Of a stretch of 64,000 bases of DNA, positions 18,602 to 28,074 are shown in pieces. The position numbers and the translations under genes were made by a program. The notes under the pieces are model-generated. The model was not told the origin of the DNA. It saw nothing but the letters and a program-made list of their open reading frames with translations, and made no database searches. Each line of letters starts with the position of its first letter. Positions within the stretch are counted from its first letter, which is position 1. The DNA is taken from NCBI RefSeq assembly GCF_000427785.1, contig NZ_ATYR01000011.1, positions 62,291 to 126,290 on the forward strand, in the 5' to 3' direction. This stretch comes from Massilia alkalitolerans DSM 17462. GTDB lineage: Bacteria > Pseudomonadota > Gammaproteobacteria > Burkholderiales > Burkholderiaceae_D.

Positions 18602-19246
18602 TCAAATACGATATGCGGTGGTCGTCATCACCTTCGACATCGCCGTCATCAGCATCCGCACCGGCAGCGGCGTCTCGGCCGCGCCCAGCGCCTGCGCCGA
18701 GGCGCCGTGGGCGATCTCGTCGACCCGCATCTGTTCCACGATCGCACGCGATTTCGCATCCTGCGGCGGCAGGTCCTCGAGGTGGCGGTTCAGGTGCGCC
18801 TCGACCTGGCGCTCGGTCTCGACCACGAAGCCCAGGCTGTGCGGATCGCCCAGCTTGGCCGCGATGCTGCCCAGCACGTAGGAACCCGCATACCACAGCG
18901 GATTGAGCAGGCTCGGCTGCGAACCCAGCTCGGACAGGCGCTCGGCGGTCCAGGCCAGGTGGTCTTCTTCCTCGCGCGCCGACTTTTCGAACTGCTTGCG
19001 GATCGCCGGGCTCTTACCGAAGCGCGCCTGCGAGTCGTACAGCGCCTGCGCGCACACTTCCCCGACATGGTTCACGCGCATCAGGCCCGCGCTGTGGCGC
19101 CGCTCGTCGTCGCTCAGTTCGCAGTCGGTGGCATGCGCGCCCGGGTTCGGGCGCGAGGACGCGGCGACGCCGCCGACCACGCGCAGGGCCTTGTCGAAGC
19201 CGGCGATCAGGTCGTCGAGGGAGGAGTTGGAACGGTATGCGCTCAT
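18602..19246 (-). CDS. coq7: Demethoxyubiquinone hydroxylase (Coq7)
   Basis: 214 residues. Di-iron monooxygenase for the penultimate step of ubiquinone synthesis (DMQ to 5-hydroxy intermediate). The repeated metal-binding helices are visible: [31 protein letters not shown] and MRVDEIAHG, supplying the E, ExxH, E and ExxH ligands. The start chosen is the ATG at 19244-19246 (MSAYRSNSS). A longer frame from 19279 adds 11 residues without support. It encodes the betaproteobacterial Coq7 type instead of UbiF. Confidence 0.95.
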   Translation of the reverse strand: MSAYRSNSSLDDLIAGFDKALRVVGGVAASSRPNPGAHATDCELSDDERRHSAGLMRVNHVGEVCAQALYDSQARFGKSPAIRKQFEKSAREEEDHLAWTAERLSELGSQPSLLNPLWYAGSYVLGSIAAKLGDPHSLGFVVETERQVEAHLNRHLEDLPPQDAKSRAIVEQMRVDEIAHGASAQALGAAETPLPVRMLMTAMSKVMTTTAYRI

Positions 19247-19299
19247 GATGTTGTCAAATGCGATATTCGAAAACACCATTATAGGCCCAGCCGCGGGGC

Positions 19300-19746
19300 T
19301 CAGGCGCCCGGCGCCCCCGCCTCGGCTTTCCTGCAGGCGATCCAGTCGGCCAGCGGACCCGCCGCCTCCAGCCCGGAGATGTTCTTCGCCACGCCCAGGT
19401 TCAGCTCGAGCAGGAAGGGAATCGACGCGATCGGGATTTCCGGGCAGTGGCGCCGGAACGCATCCATGAAACGTTCGGATTCGACGGTCGGCATCACCTT
19501 CGCGCCGCTCATGTACTGCAGCACGCTGGTGATGGTATGGCCCTTGCCGAGGGTGTGATAGATGAAACGGTTGAACTCGCGGTCGACCTTCTTGAAGTCG
19601 ATCGCCTCCTCGGTCATCAGCGCCGCCAGGTAGAACAGGCCCAGCGACACCCGGAACCAGTCGGTCGACTCGGTCCGGTCGCGTCCTTCGCGCATCAGCG
19701 CCAGCAGCTTGTCCTGGATGGCCTTGTTCATCCTGCCATTATCCAT
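19300..19746 (-). CDS. Uncharacterised small soluble protein
   Basis: 148 residues, no signal peptide or membrane helix, mostly helical by composition. No motif was recognised. The segment [20 protein letters not shown] and several Glu/Asp-Phe pairs look conserved in style, suggesting a real protein. It ends 53 bases upstream of the coq7 start, in the same direction, so cotranscription is possible. An internal start at MNKAIQDK (19731) is as plausible as the first ATG. Confidence 0.65.
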   Translation of the reverse strand: MDNGRMNKAIQDKLLALMREGRDRTESTDWFRVSLGLFYLAALMTEEAIDFKKVDREFNRFIYHTLGKGHTITSVLQYMSGAKVMPTVESERFMDAFRRHCPEIPIASIPFLLELNLGVAKNISGLEAAGPLADWIACRKAEAGAPGA

Positions 19747-19870
19747 GTTTCCCGGCTTTACGCGAGCAATGTTTATTCAAGGAAAGTATTGCTGCGCTTT
19801 GTCATACGTTCTGTCATCGGATTATGCAGTCTGGGCCATCAAAGCGCCCGTGCGTCGCGAAGTCGCCACA

Positions 19871-19894
19871 AACCCCAGGACAATTTAATACAAT
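19871..19894 (+). promoter_or_regulatory. Weak promoter candidate for the second ABC operon
   Basis: -10 TACAAT at 19889-19894, about 44 bases before the ATPase start, in a locally AT-rich leader. No good -35 box is visible, so this rests on the -10 alone. Confidence 0.3.
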
Positions 19895-19937
19895 GCAAGT
19901 GTTGAAAAAGGTTTATATGCACGCTTGAGGATATGGC

Positions 19938-20831
19938 ATGGAATTGAAAATCCGCAATTTGTCGAAGACGTACGCCAATGGCGTGGTCGCGCTCGACCGT
20001 GTCACCCTCAACATCCCGGCCGGGATGTTCGGGCTGCTCGGTCCGAACGGCGCCGGCAAATCGACGCTGATGCGGATCCTCGCCACCCTGCAGGAATGCG
20101 ATTCCGGCTCGGTCTTCCTGGACGACATCGACGTCCTCGACGAAAAGGACGAGGTACGCCGCATGCTCGGCTACCTGCCGCAGGATTTCGGCGTCTACCC
20201 GAAAGTGACCGCTTACGAGCTGCTCGACCATTTCGCCCAGCTCAAGGGCCTGTCGCACAAGCACCGCCGGCGCGAGGTGGTCGACGGCCTGCTCCAGCAG
20301 ACCAACCTCTGGGAAGTGCGAAACCAGCGCCTCGGCAGCTTCTCAGGCGGCATGCGCCAGCGCTTCGGCATCGCCCAGGCCCTGCTGGGCGACCCGCGCC
20401 TGATCATCGTCGACGAGCCCACCGCCGGCCTGGACCCGCAGGAGCGCGTGCGCTTCCACAACCTGCTGTCCGAGATCGGCGAGGACAAGACCGTCATCCT
20501 GTCGACCCACATCGTGTCCGACGTGGCCGACCTGTGCGCCAACATGGCGATCATCCACAAGGGCCACGTGCTGCTGTGCGGCGACCCGCAGGACCTGACC
20601 TACGAAATCGAAGACTACATCTGGGCGCGCTTCGTCACCAAGCAGGAACTGCCGGTGTTCCAGAAGCGCCACCAGGTCATCTCGACCCGCCTGCTCACCG
20701 GCCGGACCCTGATCCACGTGTATGCCGAGACCGACCCGGGCGACGGCTTCGAGCCGGCCCGCGCCAGCCTGGAAGACGTCTACTTCGCCACCATCGCGGG
20801 TAAATTCAACGCCGCGGCGGGGAACTGCTGA
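19938..20831 (+). CDS. ABC transporter ATP-binding protein paired with permease-peptidase fusion
   Basis: 297 residues. Walker A GPNGAGKST at about 36-44, Q-loop YLPQDFG, signature SFSGGMRQRFGIAQ, Walker B LIIVDEP and switch His in STHIVSD. A C-terminal extension of about 75 residues follows the ATPase core. The family is that of ABC-2 exporters. Its stop is 3 bases before the start of the giant permease-peptidase gene, so the two must work together. Confidence 0.88.
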   Translation: MELKIRNLSKTYANGVVALDRVTLNIPAGMFGLLGPNGAGKSTLMRILATLQECDSGSVFLDDIDVLDEKDEVRRMLGYLPQDFGVYPKVTAYELLDHFAQLKGLSHKHRRREVVDGLLQQTNLWEVRNQRLGSFSGGMRQRFGIAQALLGDPRLIIVDEPTAGLDPQERVRFHNLLSEIGEDKTVILSTHIVSDVADLCANMAIIHKGHVLLCGDPQDLTYEIEDYIWARFVTKQELPVFQKRHQVISTRLLTGRTLIHVYAETDPGDGFEPARASLEDVYFATIAGKFNAAAGNC

Positions 20832-20834
20832 GCG

Positions 20835-23800
20835 ATGGCCCCGCTGTTCGCCATCGCCGGTTTCGAGGCGCGGCAGCGGCTGCGGCTGCTGTCGACCTGG
20901 ATCTACTTCGGCATCTTCCTGGCGCTGGCGATGCTGTGGATGGCGGCGGCGGGCGGCGCCTTCCGCGACGCCATCGTCACCTTCGGCGGCCGGGTCCTGA
21001 TCAATGCGCCGCGCCAGATCGCGCTGACCGCATCCTTCCTCGGCTGCTTCGGCGTGATCGTGGTGGCGGCCGTGATGGGCCGCTCGGTGCAGCAGGACTT
21101 CGAATACGAGATGCAGCACTTCTTCTTCAGCGCGCCGATCCGCAAGGCGGACTACGTGCTGGGACGCTTCCTCGGGGCCTTCGCCACGCTCGCGGTGATC
21201 CTGTCGAGCATCGTGCTGGGCGCCTGGCTCGGGACCTCCATCCCCGGCATCCAGCCCGACCGCCTGGGACCCGGCGGACTGGCGAACTACCTGCTGCCCT
21301 ACCTGCTCACGCTGCTGCCCAACACCTTCATCTTCGGCGCCCTGTTCTTCGTGCTGGCCGCGCTATCGCGCCGCATGCTGCCGGTCTACGTGGCCGCCAT
21401 CGTCATGATGATCGGCTACATCGTCGCCCCCTCGCTGGCGCGCGACCTCGACTACAAGACCCTGGCCGCGCTGATGGATCCCTTCGGCACCACCGCCCTG
21501 ATCCGCCTCACCGAGTACTGGCCGATCGCCGAGCGCAACACGCGCCCCGTCACGCTCGAAGGCGTGTACCTGGTGAACCGCCTGATCTGGGTCGGCTTCG
21601 GGCTGGCGGTCCTGCTGTTCGGCTACTGGCGCTTCCACACCACCGGCAACGTCGACGCGCGCCACAAGAAGGTCCAGGGCCAGGGGCTGGCCGACACGCT
21701 GCCCGACCTCGCCCCGCAGCAGCTGTCGCATACAGCCGTCGACACCCGCGAGCCGCCCGACTTCGAGCGCCGCAGCCTGGCCGTCCTGCTGGGGAAGTCG
21801 GTGCTGTACAACCTGCGCGAGTCGAGCAGGAACATCTATTTCCTGGCGCTGAGCGTTGCCGGCGCCCTGATCCTGGTCGCCAGCGCGCTCGACCTCGGCT
21901 CGATCTACGGCACCAATACCTATCCGGTCACCTACATGGTGCTGGACCTGATCCGCGACGTGTTTGCGCTGTACATGCTGGTAGTGACCACCCTGTTCGC
22001 CGGCGAGATGGTGTGGCGCGAGCGCGAGGCGCGCATGGCGCAGATGCTCGATGCCATGCCGGCGCCGACCTGGCTGCCGTTGGTGGGCAAGACCCTGGCC
22101 CTGGTCGGCCTGCAGGCCCTGCTCCTGGTGATGGCGATGCTGGTCGGGATGCTGATCCAGCTGTTCAAGGGTTATTTCGGCCTCGAGCCGGGCCTCTACC
22201 TGCGCTTCCTGTTCACGGTGTTGCTGCCGCAGTACGCGCTGCTGGCGGTGGCGGCGATCGCGATGCAGGTGATCGTCAACAACCGCTACCTGGCCTACTT
22301 CATCCTGATCGCCCTGTACCTGGTGCTCGGGACCGCGCAGGGCTTCGGCTTCGACCACCCGATGCTGGTGTACGGCAGCACGCCGTCCTTCACCTATTCG
22401 GCCATGAACGGCTTCGGCCATTACCTGCTGCGCGAGCACCTGTTCCAGCTCTACTGGGGCGGCATGGCGCTGATGCTGATGGTGGCGGCGCGCGTGCTGT
22501 GGGCGCGCGGCGTCGACAGCGGCTGGCGCGAGCGCCTGCGCCTGGCGCGCCGCAACCTGTCCAGGCCGGTGCTGGCCGGCTTTGGCGCGGGCCTGCTGGT
22601 CTTTGCGGGCACGGGTGCGCTGCTGGCCTACGAGCTGCACGCCGGCGGCTACCTGACCAGCGCGCAGCAGGAAAGCCTGCGCGCCGAATACGAGCTGCGC
22701 TACCGCCGCTTTGCCAGGCTGCCGCAGCCGCGCATCACCAATGTCGACCTGCAGGTCGACGTCCGCCCCGAGGCGCGCAGCCTGGCCGTGAAGGGTTTCT
22801 ACCAGCTGGAGAACCGCACCGGTGCGCCGCTGCGCGACGTCGTCCTGTACCAGCAGCGCGGCGCCGGACTGGCCGCCCGTTTCTCGCAGGCCGCGCGGCT
22901 GGTAGCGGCCGATCCGGAGCACGGCTTCTACCTGTACCGCCTGGCCGAGCCCTTGGCGCCCGGCGCGCGCATGGCGCTCGAGTTCAGCGTGCGCTACCAG
23001 CCGGGCGGCCTGCTCGGCATCGGCCGCGACACCCCGGTCGTCCAGAACGGGACCTTCTTCACCAACGAGGTCATGCCGCGCATCGGCTACCAGCCGTCGG
23101 TGGAGCTGGTCGACGACCGCGACCGCAAGCGCCGCGGCCTGCCGCCGAAGGACCCGCTGCCCGCGCGCGAGGACCCGGCGGCACGCGCCAACAACGTCCT
23201 CGGCATGGACGCCGACTGGATCGGCTTCAGTGCCGTCGTCGCCACCTCCCCCGACCAGATCGCGATCGCCCCGGGCACGCTGGAGAAGGAATGGATCGAC
23301 AAGGGGCGGCGCTACTTCCACTACCGGATGGACAAGCCGATCCTCAATTTCTACGCCATCCAGTCGGCGCGCTACGAAGTGCGGCACGACCGCTGGCAGG
23401 ACGTGACCATCGACGTGTTCTACCATCCGGGCCACGACGCCAATGTCGAACGCATGATCCGCGGCGCCCAGGCCAGCCTGGAATACGCGTCGCGCCGCTT
23501 CGGCCCCTACCAGTTCAGCGAGCTGCGCATCGTCGAGTTCCCGCGCTATGCGTCCTACGCGCAAGCCTTCCCGGGCACCATCCCGTTCTCGGAAAGCGTC
23601 GGCTTCATCGCCCGCATCGACGACGATTCGCCCAAGGACATCGACTATCCCTTCTACGTCAGCGCCCACGAGACCGCCCACCAGTGGTGGGGGCACCAGC
23701 TGGCCGGCGCCCACGCGCGCGGTTCCAGCGTGCTGTCGGAGAGCCTGTCCGAGTACACCGCGCTGATGGTCATGAAGCGCGCGGTCGGCGGCCAGAAGAT

Positions 23801-24434
23801 GCGTCGCTTCCTGCGCTACAACCTGGATGGCTACCTGATGGGCCGCGCCACCGAGCGCCGCAAGGAACTGCCGCTGGCGCAGAACGAGAACCAGGACTAC
23901 GTCCACTACCGCAAGGGCAGCCTGGCGCTCTACCTGCTTGCCGACCTGCTGGGCGAGGACGTCGTCAACCACGTCCTGAACAGCCTGCTGCAGGAACACG
24001 GCTTCAAGGGCGCGCCCTACCCGACCGTGCTGGCGCTGGTCGACCGGCTGCGCGCGGTGACGCCGCCCGACAAGGCGTATTTGATCGACGACCTGTTCGA
24101 GCACATCGTGCTGTACGAGAACCGCGCCGACAGCGCCAGCGCGCGCCAGCGTCCGGACGGCAAGTTCGAGGTGACGATCCGGGCGCACGCGGGCAAGGTG
24201 CGCGCCGGGGAACTGGGCGACGAGATGCCGGCGCCGCTCAAGGACTACATCGAATTCGGCGTCGACGACCGCAACGGCAACCCGCTGGCGCGCGAACGGC
24301 GCCTGGTCGACAGTGCCAGCCAGACCGTGACGCTGGTGGTCGGCGGACGTCCGGCGAGGGCCGGCATCGACCCGGACAATAAATTAATTGACAGAAAACC
24401 AACGGACAATATGGTTCCGGTCGACAACCTATAA
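20835..24434 (+). CDS. ABC-2 permease fused to an M1-like zinc peptidase
   Basis: 1199 residues. The first half carries two ABC-2 permease-like sets of membrane helices (about 20-275 and 330-625). After a last helix near 585-605, a large extracytoplasmic part follows (about 620-1199). It contains HETAH at 945-949 and a downstream Glu969 in [11 protein letters not shown], the zinc site of gluzincins of family M1. The HEXXH-to-Glu gap is 19 residues instead of the usual 18. The GAMEN exopeptidase motif is missing; GTIPFSES stands in its place. Both features are also known from annotated permease/M1 fusions, as far as I recall. The protein may couple export with peptide trimming outside the membrane. 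The last 20 codons are unusually AT-rich. Confidence 0.85.
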   Translation: MAPLFAIAGFEARQRLRLLSTWIYFGIFLALAMLWMAAAGGAFRDAIVTFGGRVLINAPRQIALTASFLGCFGVIVVAAVMGRSVQQDFEYEMQHFFFSAPIRKADYVLGRFLGAFATLAVILSSIVLGAWLGTSIPGIQPDRLGPGGLANYLLPYLLTLLPNTFIFGALFFVLAALSRRMLPVYVAAIVMMIGYIVAPSLARDLDYKTLAALMDPFGTTALIRLTEYWPIAERNTRPVTLEGVYLVNRLIWVGFGLAVLLFGYWRFHTTGNVDARHKKVQGQGLADTLPDLAPQQLSHTAVDTREPPDFERRSLAVLLGKSVLYNLRESSRNIYFLALSVAGALILVASALDLGSIYGTNTYPVTYMVLDLIRDVFALYMLVVTTLFAGEMVWREREARMAQMLDAMPAPTWLPLVGKTLALVGLQALLLVMAMLVGMLIQLFKGYFGLEPGLYLRFLFTVLLPQYALLAVAAIAMQVIVNNRYLAYFILIALYLVLGTAQGFGFDHPMLVYGSTPSFTYSAMNGFGHYLLREHLFQLYWGGMALMLMVAARVLWARGVDSGWRERLRLARRNLSRPVLAGFGAGLLVFAGTGALLAYELHAGGYLTSAQQESLRAEYELRYRRFARLPQPRITNVDLQVDVRPEARSLAVKGFYQLENRTGAPLRDVVLYQQRGAGLAARFSQAARLVAADPEHGFYLYRLAEPLAPGARMALEFSVRYQPGGLLGIGRDTPVVQNGTFFTNEVMPRIGYQPSVELVDDRDRKRRGLPPKDPLPAREDPAARANNVLGMDADWIGFSAVVATSPDQIAIAPGTLEKEWIDKGRRYFHYRMDKPILNFYAIQSARYEVRHDRWQDVTIDVFYHPGHDANVERMIRGAQASLEYASRRFGPYQFSELRIVEFPRYASYAQAFPGTIPFSESVGFIARIDDDSPKDIDYPFYVSAHETAHQWWGHQLAGAHARGSSVLSESLSEYTALMVMKRAVGGQKMRRFLRYNLDGYLMGRATERRKELPLAQNENQDYVHYRKGSLALYLLADLLGEDVVNHVLNSLLQEHGFKGAPYPTVLALVDRLRAVTPPDKAYLIDDLFEHIVLYENRADSASARQRPDGKFEVTIRAHAGKVRAGELGDEMPAPLKDYIEFGVDDRNGNPLARERRLVDSASQTVTLVVGGRPARAGIDPDNKLIDRKPTDNMVPVDNL

Positions 24435-24476
24435 AACCCAAGTTATTATTTCAAAAATATTACCCGAAGGAGCATC

Positions 24477-24683
24477 ATGTCGAACCTGGTTGCCGAGATC
24501 GCGGAAAAGATCCAGATGCTGAGTGCTGAGGAAAAGCACGCGCTGGTGCGCCTGCTCCTCCAGGATATCGATGGTCCTGACGAGGATGCCGACGAAGCCT
24601 GGCACAATGAAGTCGTACGCCGCGTCAAGGCGATCCGCAACGGCGAGACGGCCATTCGCGCGCTGCAGGAATGGCAGGAGTAA
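24477..24683 (+). CDS. Orphan addiction-module (RelB/Phd-like) component
   Basis: 68 residues, acidic, helical. The LSAEEKHALVRLLLQDIDG start and the EAWHNEVVRRVKAIRNGE middle match the short 'addiction module component' family (PF09720-type), antitoxins usually followed by a RelE/ParE toxin. No toxin gene follows, since the next gene is a beta-lactamase-like enzyme after a terminator. A good ribosome site (AAGGAG) precedes the ATG. It either works in trans or has been repurposed. Confidence 0.75.
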   Translation: MSNLVAEIAEKIQMLSAEEKHALVRLLLQDIDGPDEDADEAWHNEVVRRVKAIRNGETAIRALQEWQE

Positions 24684-24710
24684 ATCCGGGGCCTGACGAT
24701 GCGACACGAG

Positions 24711-24736
24711 AAACCGCGGCCTGGCCGCGGTTTTGC
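24711..24736 (+). terminator. Rho-independent terminator after the antitoxin-like gene
   Basis: AAACCGCGG (24711-24719) pairs with CCGCGGTTT (24725-24733) around CCTGG, followed by TGCATTT. A strong stem with a short T run. Confidence 0.75.
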
Positions 24737-24769
24737 ATTTCAGCCCGCGCCCCTGTACGTACAAGCCCG

Positions 24770-25987
24770 ATGAAGCAGCTGCTCGCGCCCTTCCTGCTGG
24801 CCCTGCTGGCCGCCGCCCCGGTGGCGCAGGCAGCCGAAGAGCGGCCCGCCCTCACCCACAAGCTCGCCAAGCTCCAGCAGGCCTCGAGCCTGCCGGGCTT
24901 CGCGGTGGCGGTGGTATCGAGCAATGCCGTGCTGTACCAGCGCGGCTTCGGCCATGCGGACCTGCAGGCCAGGCGCCCTTACACCGAGGAGACGCTGCAG
25001 AACGTCGGCTCGGTCAGCAAGACCGTGATCGGCGTGGCGATCGTGAAGGCGATCGAACTCGGCTACTTCGGACTGGACACCGAGATCAACGGCATCCTGC
25101 CCTTCCAGGTGCAGCATCCGCATGGCGGCGGACCGATCACGGTGCGCCACCTGGTCACCCACACCTCGAGCATCGTCGATGATGACGAGATCTACGGGCA
25201 CTCCTACTACGTATTGCCCGATGCCGATACCGGCGGCCCGCTCTACCAGCAATTCAGGCGCGACTTCACCCAGCCGGGGCGCCAGGACCTGAGCCTGGGC
25301 GGCTTCTTGAAGAACTACCTGGCGGTGGGCGGGCGCAGCTACCGGAAAACCAACTTCGCCAAGCCAGCGCCGGGCGCCGCCTACCATTACTCGAACATCG
25401 GCGCGGCGCTGGCGGCCTACCTGATCGAGGTGAAAAGCGGCCAGAGCTTCGAGGCCTTCACCCGCAAGCATATCTTCGAGCCGCTGCAGATGCGCAGCAC
25501 CACCTGGCGCGCCGACCCGGCCCAGGCGAAGCGCCAGGCGCTGGCCTACAACCGCCGCCACCAGGCCTATCCGCGCTACGCCCTGGTCACCTACCCGGAC
25601 GGCGGCCTGACCACCTCCGCGGCCGACCTGGCGCGCTTCCTGATGGCCATGGTGAAGGGCTACAAGGGCGGCGAAGGCGTGCTGACCAAGGCCGGCTTCA
25701 CCCTGCTGTTCGACCCGGAGTTCGCGCCCGACGCCTTGCCGGCCGCCAGCCCGGCGGCGGAACCGAACAGCGGCGTGTTCTGGCGCATCCGCAGGAACGG
25801 GCTGGTGGGGCATTCGGGCAGCGACCCGGGCGTCACGGCCTTCATGTTCATCGACCCGGCCAGCGGCACCGGCCGCATCCTGATGACGAACATCGAAGCT
25901 GGCGGCAAGGGCGAACAGGACGATCCGAAGATCGTCGGGCAGTTCAGGGAAGTGTGGAAGACCCTGGGCGAGGTGCGCCAGCCCTGA
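24770..25987 (+). CDS. Exported serine beta-lactamase/D,D-peptidase-fold hydrolase
   Basis: 405 residues with a signal peptide ending near AQA (20-21). Class C beta-lactamase-like family: SVSK at 81-84 (SxxK nucleophile and base), YSN at 207-209 (YxN), and a third motif HSG in GHSGSDPG where KTG stands in true lactamases. HSG is typical of esterase/peptidase members, so beta-lactam resistance should not be assumed. The start is set at 24770, directly before the signal peptide. An in-frame ATG at 24671 would read through the terminator. Its last 44 bases overlap the end of a convergent gene. Confidence 0.85.
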   Translation: MKQLLAPFLLALLAAAPVAQAAEERPALTHKLAKLQQASSLPGFAVAVVSSNAVLYQRGFGHADLQARRPYTEETLQNVGSVSKTVIGVAIVKAIELGYFGLDTEINGILPFQVQHPHGGGPITVRHLVTHTSSIVDDDEIYGHSYYVLPDADTGGPLYQQFRRDFTQPGRQDLSLGGFLKNYLAVGGRSYRKTNFAKPAPGAAYHYSNIGAALAAYLIEVKSGQSFEAFTRKHIFEPLQMRSTTWRADPAQAKRQALAYNRRHQAYPRYALVTYPDGGLTTSAADLARFLMAMVKGYKGGEGVLTKAGFTLLFDPEFAPDALPAASPAAEPNSGVFWRIRRNGLVGHSGSDPGVTAFMFIDPASGTGRILMTNIEAGGKGEQDDPKIVGQFREVWKTLGEVRQP

Positions 25988-26477
25988 CGGTCGTGGCGGC
26001 GGCCTCCGCAAACGCGGCGCCGATCGTCGCCACCGCATCAGGCGGCAGGGTGCTGCTACGCCGCTTCATCAGCATGTCACGCCTGTCGCTGCCGACGCAG
26101 GCCAGGGCCGGTCCCTGCGCCAGGTAGCGACAGCTGAACCTCGCCTGTTCCGTCCCCGGCCCTGTGCCCTTCCAGAACGGATGCAGGGTCAGCACCTCTG
26201 CCTCCGCCACCGCGCGCAGCGGCAGGCCCAGGACGACGCGCATGTTTGGCGCTGCCGTGCCCCGCTCCGGCCCGTCCACGCGCACCGGCGGTGGCGCCGA
26301 ACCGATGATCATGCCGCTGCCGTCCGCCTGCAGGTACAACTCGCTCTGGGCGGTGGTGCCGGCATACAGCGAATCTGCCGTTGCCCAGACGCCCGCCAGG
26401 TGTGGCGGGATCGGGTCCGCCCCAAGTGCCGGCATCTGCCATGCGATGGCCAGCCCCAGCAGGAGCCTGCGTTTCAA
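25944..26477 (-). CDS. Exported protein of unknown function
   Basis: 177 residues if it starts at TTG 26477-26475, which overlaps the TGA of the Dabb gene as TTGA. This gives an N-terminus MKRRLLLGLAIAWQMPALGA, a good signal peptide. The frame is open further upstream, but that part is the shadow of the Dabb gene. The mature part has LAGVWATADSLYAG and two Cys near CRYLAQGPALACVG. No family was recognised. It forms the third gene of a minus-strand run with the hydrolase and Dabb genes and overlaps the convergent beta-lactamase-like gene by 44 bases. Confidence 0.6.
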   Translation of the reverse strand: MKRRLLLGLAIAWQMPALGADPIPPHLAGVWATADSLYAGTTAQSELYLQADGSGMIIGSAPPPVRVDGPERGTAAPNMRVVLGLPLRAVAEAEVLTLHPFWKGTGPGTEQARFSCRYLAQGPALACVGSDRRDMLMKRRSSTLPPDAVATIGAAFAEAAATTVRAGAPRPGSSTLP

Positions 26478-26791
26478 GGCTGCGTCCAGTAATCGACTAC
26501 CAGAGAACGTTCCAGGCAGCTGCCCAGGGTACCCACGAAGCGCTGGTGCGCCGGGTGCACCAGGTAGGCGTCGCGGTCGGCGTCGCTCGCGAAGGTCAAG
26601 GTGAAGCAGTGGGTGAAGCCCTGGTTCAGGCCTTCGGGGCTCACATTCGTGCCCCACTCGTAGGCGGCAATGACCGGGATCTCGGCGGGCAGCCGGCCGA
26701 AATCGGCGACGACGGCATCGACCGTTTCCTGGCTGGCATCGCCCTTGAACGCGAACAGCACGACGTGACGCAGGGATGGTGTGGCTGGCAT
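26474..26791 (-). CDS. Dabb (stress-responsive alpha/beta barrel) domain protein
   Basis: 105 residues: RHVVLFAFKGDASQETVDAV, then AYEWGTNVSPEGLNQGFTHC and YLVHPAHQRFV. This is the Dabb pattern (His-Val-Val-Leu-Phe start, Glu-Trp-Gly core, HPAHQ helix). Dabb proteins dimerise into an 11-kDa ferredoxin-like barrel. Enzymatic roles vary and none can be assigned. The start at 26789-26791 has AGGAGTCTT before it. Confidence 0.88.
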   Translation of the reverse strand: MPATPSLRHVVLFAFKGDASQETVDAVVADFGRLPAEIPVIAAYEWGTNVSPEGLNQGFTHCFTLTFASDADRDAYLVHPAHQRFVGTLGSCLERSLVVDYWTQP

Positions 26792-26814
26792 AAGACTCCT
26801 TTTCGTTGTCTGGG

Positions 26815-27579
26815 TTACTCCGCCCACTGGAGCGAAGGGATGTAGTCGGGACTCTCCGAAATCGAATTGTGCTGCGTTCCTTCGATCACGCGCAGCCGTG
26901 CCACCCCGGCTGGAAAACGCGCCAGCAGCCGTTCGGCGCTGTCTGCCGGAATGATTTCGTCATGCTGGGCAGCGATCAACAGCGTCGGCGCCTGCACGCG
27001 CGGCGCGTACTCCGACGAGGCATAGCGGTCGCGCAGCAGCCAGCGTACCGGAAAATACGGAAACTGTCGGGCAGCCAGTCCCGCCAGGCTGTCATAGGGC
27101 GTGACCAGCACCAGTTTAGCGACTGGCCGCTGGCTGGCCACCTGCACCGCCACGCCGGTGCCGAGGCTGCGCCCGATCAGCACCACGTCCCGGTGCTCGC
27201 GCGCCACCCGGTCGAACAGGGCCAGCGCATCGCCGACCAGGGCCTGTTCGGACGGACTGCCAGTGCTGCCGGTGTAGCCGCGGTAATGCAGGAGGTAGAG
27301 CGCGCGCCCGGGAAAGGCGCGGTCGAGGATGGGCAGGCTGGCGGTGACGTCCTCGGCATTTCCGCCGAGGTAGATCAGGGCCCGTTCGCCCGCCAGCGGC
27401 CGTTCGGACACCAGGACCCTGGCCCCGTCCAGCGCGAGGATCGAGGTCTTCGGCGCCGCGTAGGCGGCCACCGGCGGCGGATAATAGATCAGCGAGCGCT
27501 GCAGGAAGAACAGCGCCAGGCAGGCCGCGACATAGGCGCCCATGGCCAGCAGCAGGAGGACGACGAGGGCCTGCTTCAT
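26815..27579 (-). CDS. Membrane-anchored alpha/beta hydrolase (serine aminopeptidase-like)
   Basis: 254 residues. An N-terminal helix (about 3-26) anchors or exports the protein. RSLIYYPPP follows, then a hydrolase core with nucleophile GRSLGTG and candidate Asp and His in AAQHDEIIP and GTQHNSI. This matches the YfhR/ABHD13-like group. Substrate unknown. Twenty-three bases upstream of the Dabb gene, same strand, so cotranscribed. Confidence 0.85.
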   Translation of the reverse strand: MKQALVVLLLLAMGAYVAACLALFFLQRSLIYYPPPVAAYAAPKTSILALDGARVLVSERPLAGERALIYLGGNAEDVTASLPILDRAFPGRALYLLHYRGYTGSTGSPSEQALVGDALALFDRVAREHRDVVLIGRSLGTGVAVQVASQRPVAKLVLVTPYDSLAGLAARQFPYFPVRWLLRDRYASSEYAPRVQAPTLLIAAQHDEIIPADSAERLLARFPAGVARLRVIEGTQHNSISESPDYIPSLQWAE

Positions 27580-27601
27580 GCAGCCGCGTGCCCTTGGGTG
27601 G

Positions 27602-27988
27602 CTAGTTCAGTTTGGTGAGCCGGAGCGTGAATTCCTGCGCCTTGCCGTCCGCCGTCCAGTGCTGGCGGGCTTCCAGGGTCGCGTCGTCGACCCGGCGCCA
27701 GATGAACTGGCTCGGCGCATTCACGGGCTCGAAGGCGGCCGAGTCGGCGCCGATGCTCGACGCCTTCCAGGTGTACTCCCCCCACTGCGAGATCACCTCG
27801 CCGTCCTCGAGGCTGATGTTGGCGCCATCCGTGTGGCCGGTGAAGGCGCTGTCCGGGAAGCGGTGCGACTGGAACACCGTGGGTTCCGTCCGGGTATATT
27901 CTTCGAAGAATTCCTTGCCGTCCGGCGCGACGCCCTTCCAGCGGCCTTCCAGGAACTGCAGCTGCGCGAAATCGTCGAGGCTGAACAT
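27602..27988 (-). CDS. Small cytoplasmic beta-barrel-like protein, unknown function
   Basis: 128 residues with LQFLEGRWKGVAPDGKEFFE at the start, then strands with HRFPDSAFTGHT, VISQWGEYTW and TLEARQHWTADGKAQEFTL. The GRW-x-G start and evenly spaced aromatic strands suggest a lipocalin/FABP-like barrel such as the DUF6265-type proteins. The assignment is tentative. AGGAG precedes the ATG. It is upstream of the hydrolase gene in the same direction and could head that run. Confidence 0.65.
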   Translation of the reverse strand: MFSLDDFAQLQFLEGRWKGVAPDGKEFFEEYTRTEPTVFQSHRFPDSAFTGHTDGANISLEDGEVISQWGEYTWKASSIGADSAAFEPVNAPSQFIWRRVDDATLEARQHWTADGKAQEFTLRLTKLN

Positions 27989-28074
27989 GGCGGTCTCCTT
28001 GTCGGGTGAAGGCCATCGATCTTACACCTCGACGCCGCAGCATCCGCGTCCGCTACGAGACAAGTCCGGGACGC

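Noticed and set aside
21363..24188. A 941-residue minus-strand frame opposite the permease-peptidase fusion
   Set aside because: It is a non-coding shadow with Arg/Gln/His-rich, motif-free sequence, typical of frames opposite GC-rich genes.
24388..24416. Promoter from the perfect TTGACA at 24388
   Set aside because: At 17 bases spacing the -10 position reads ATGGTT, and other spacings give nothing better.
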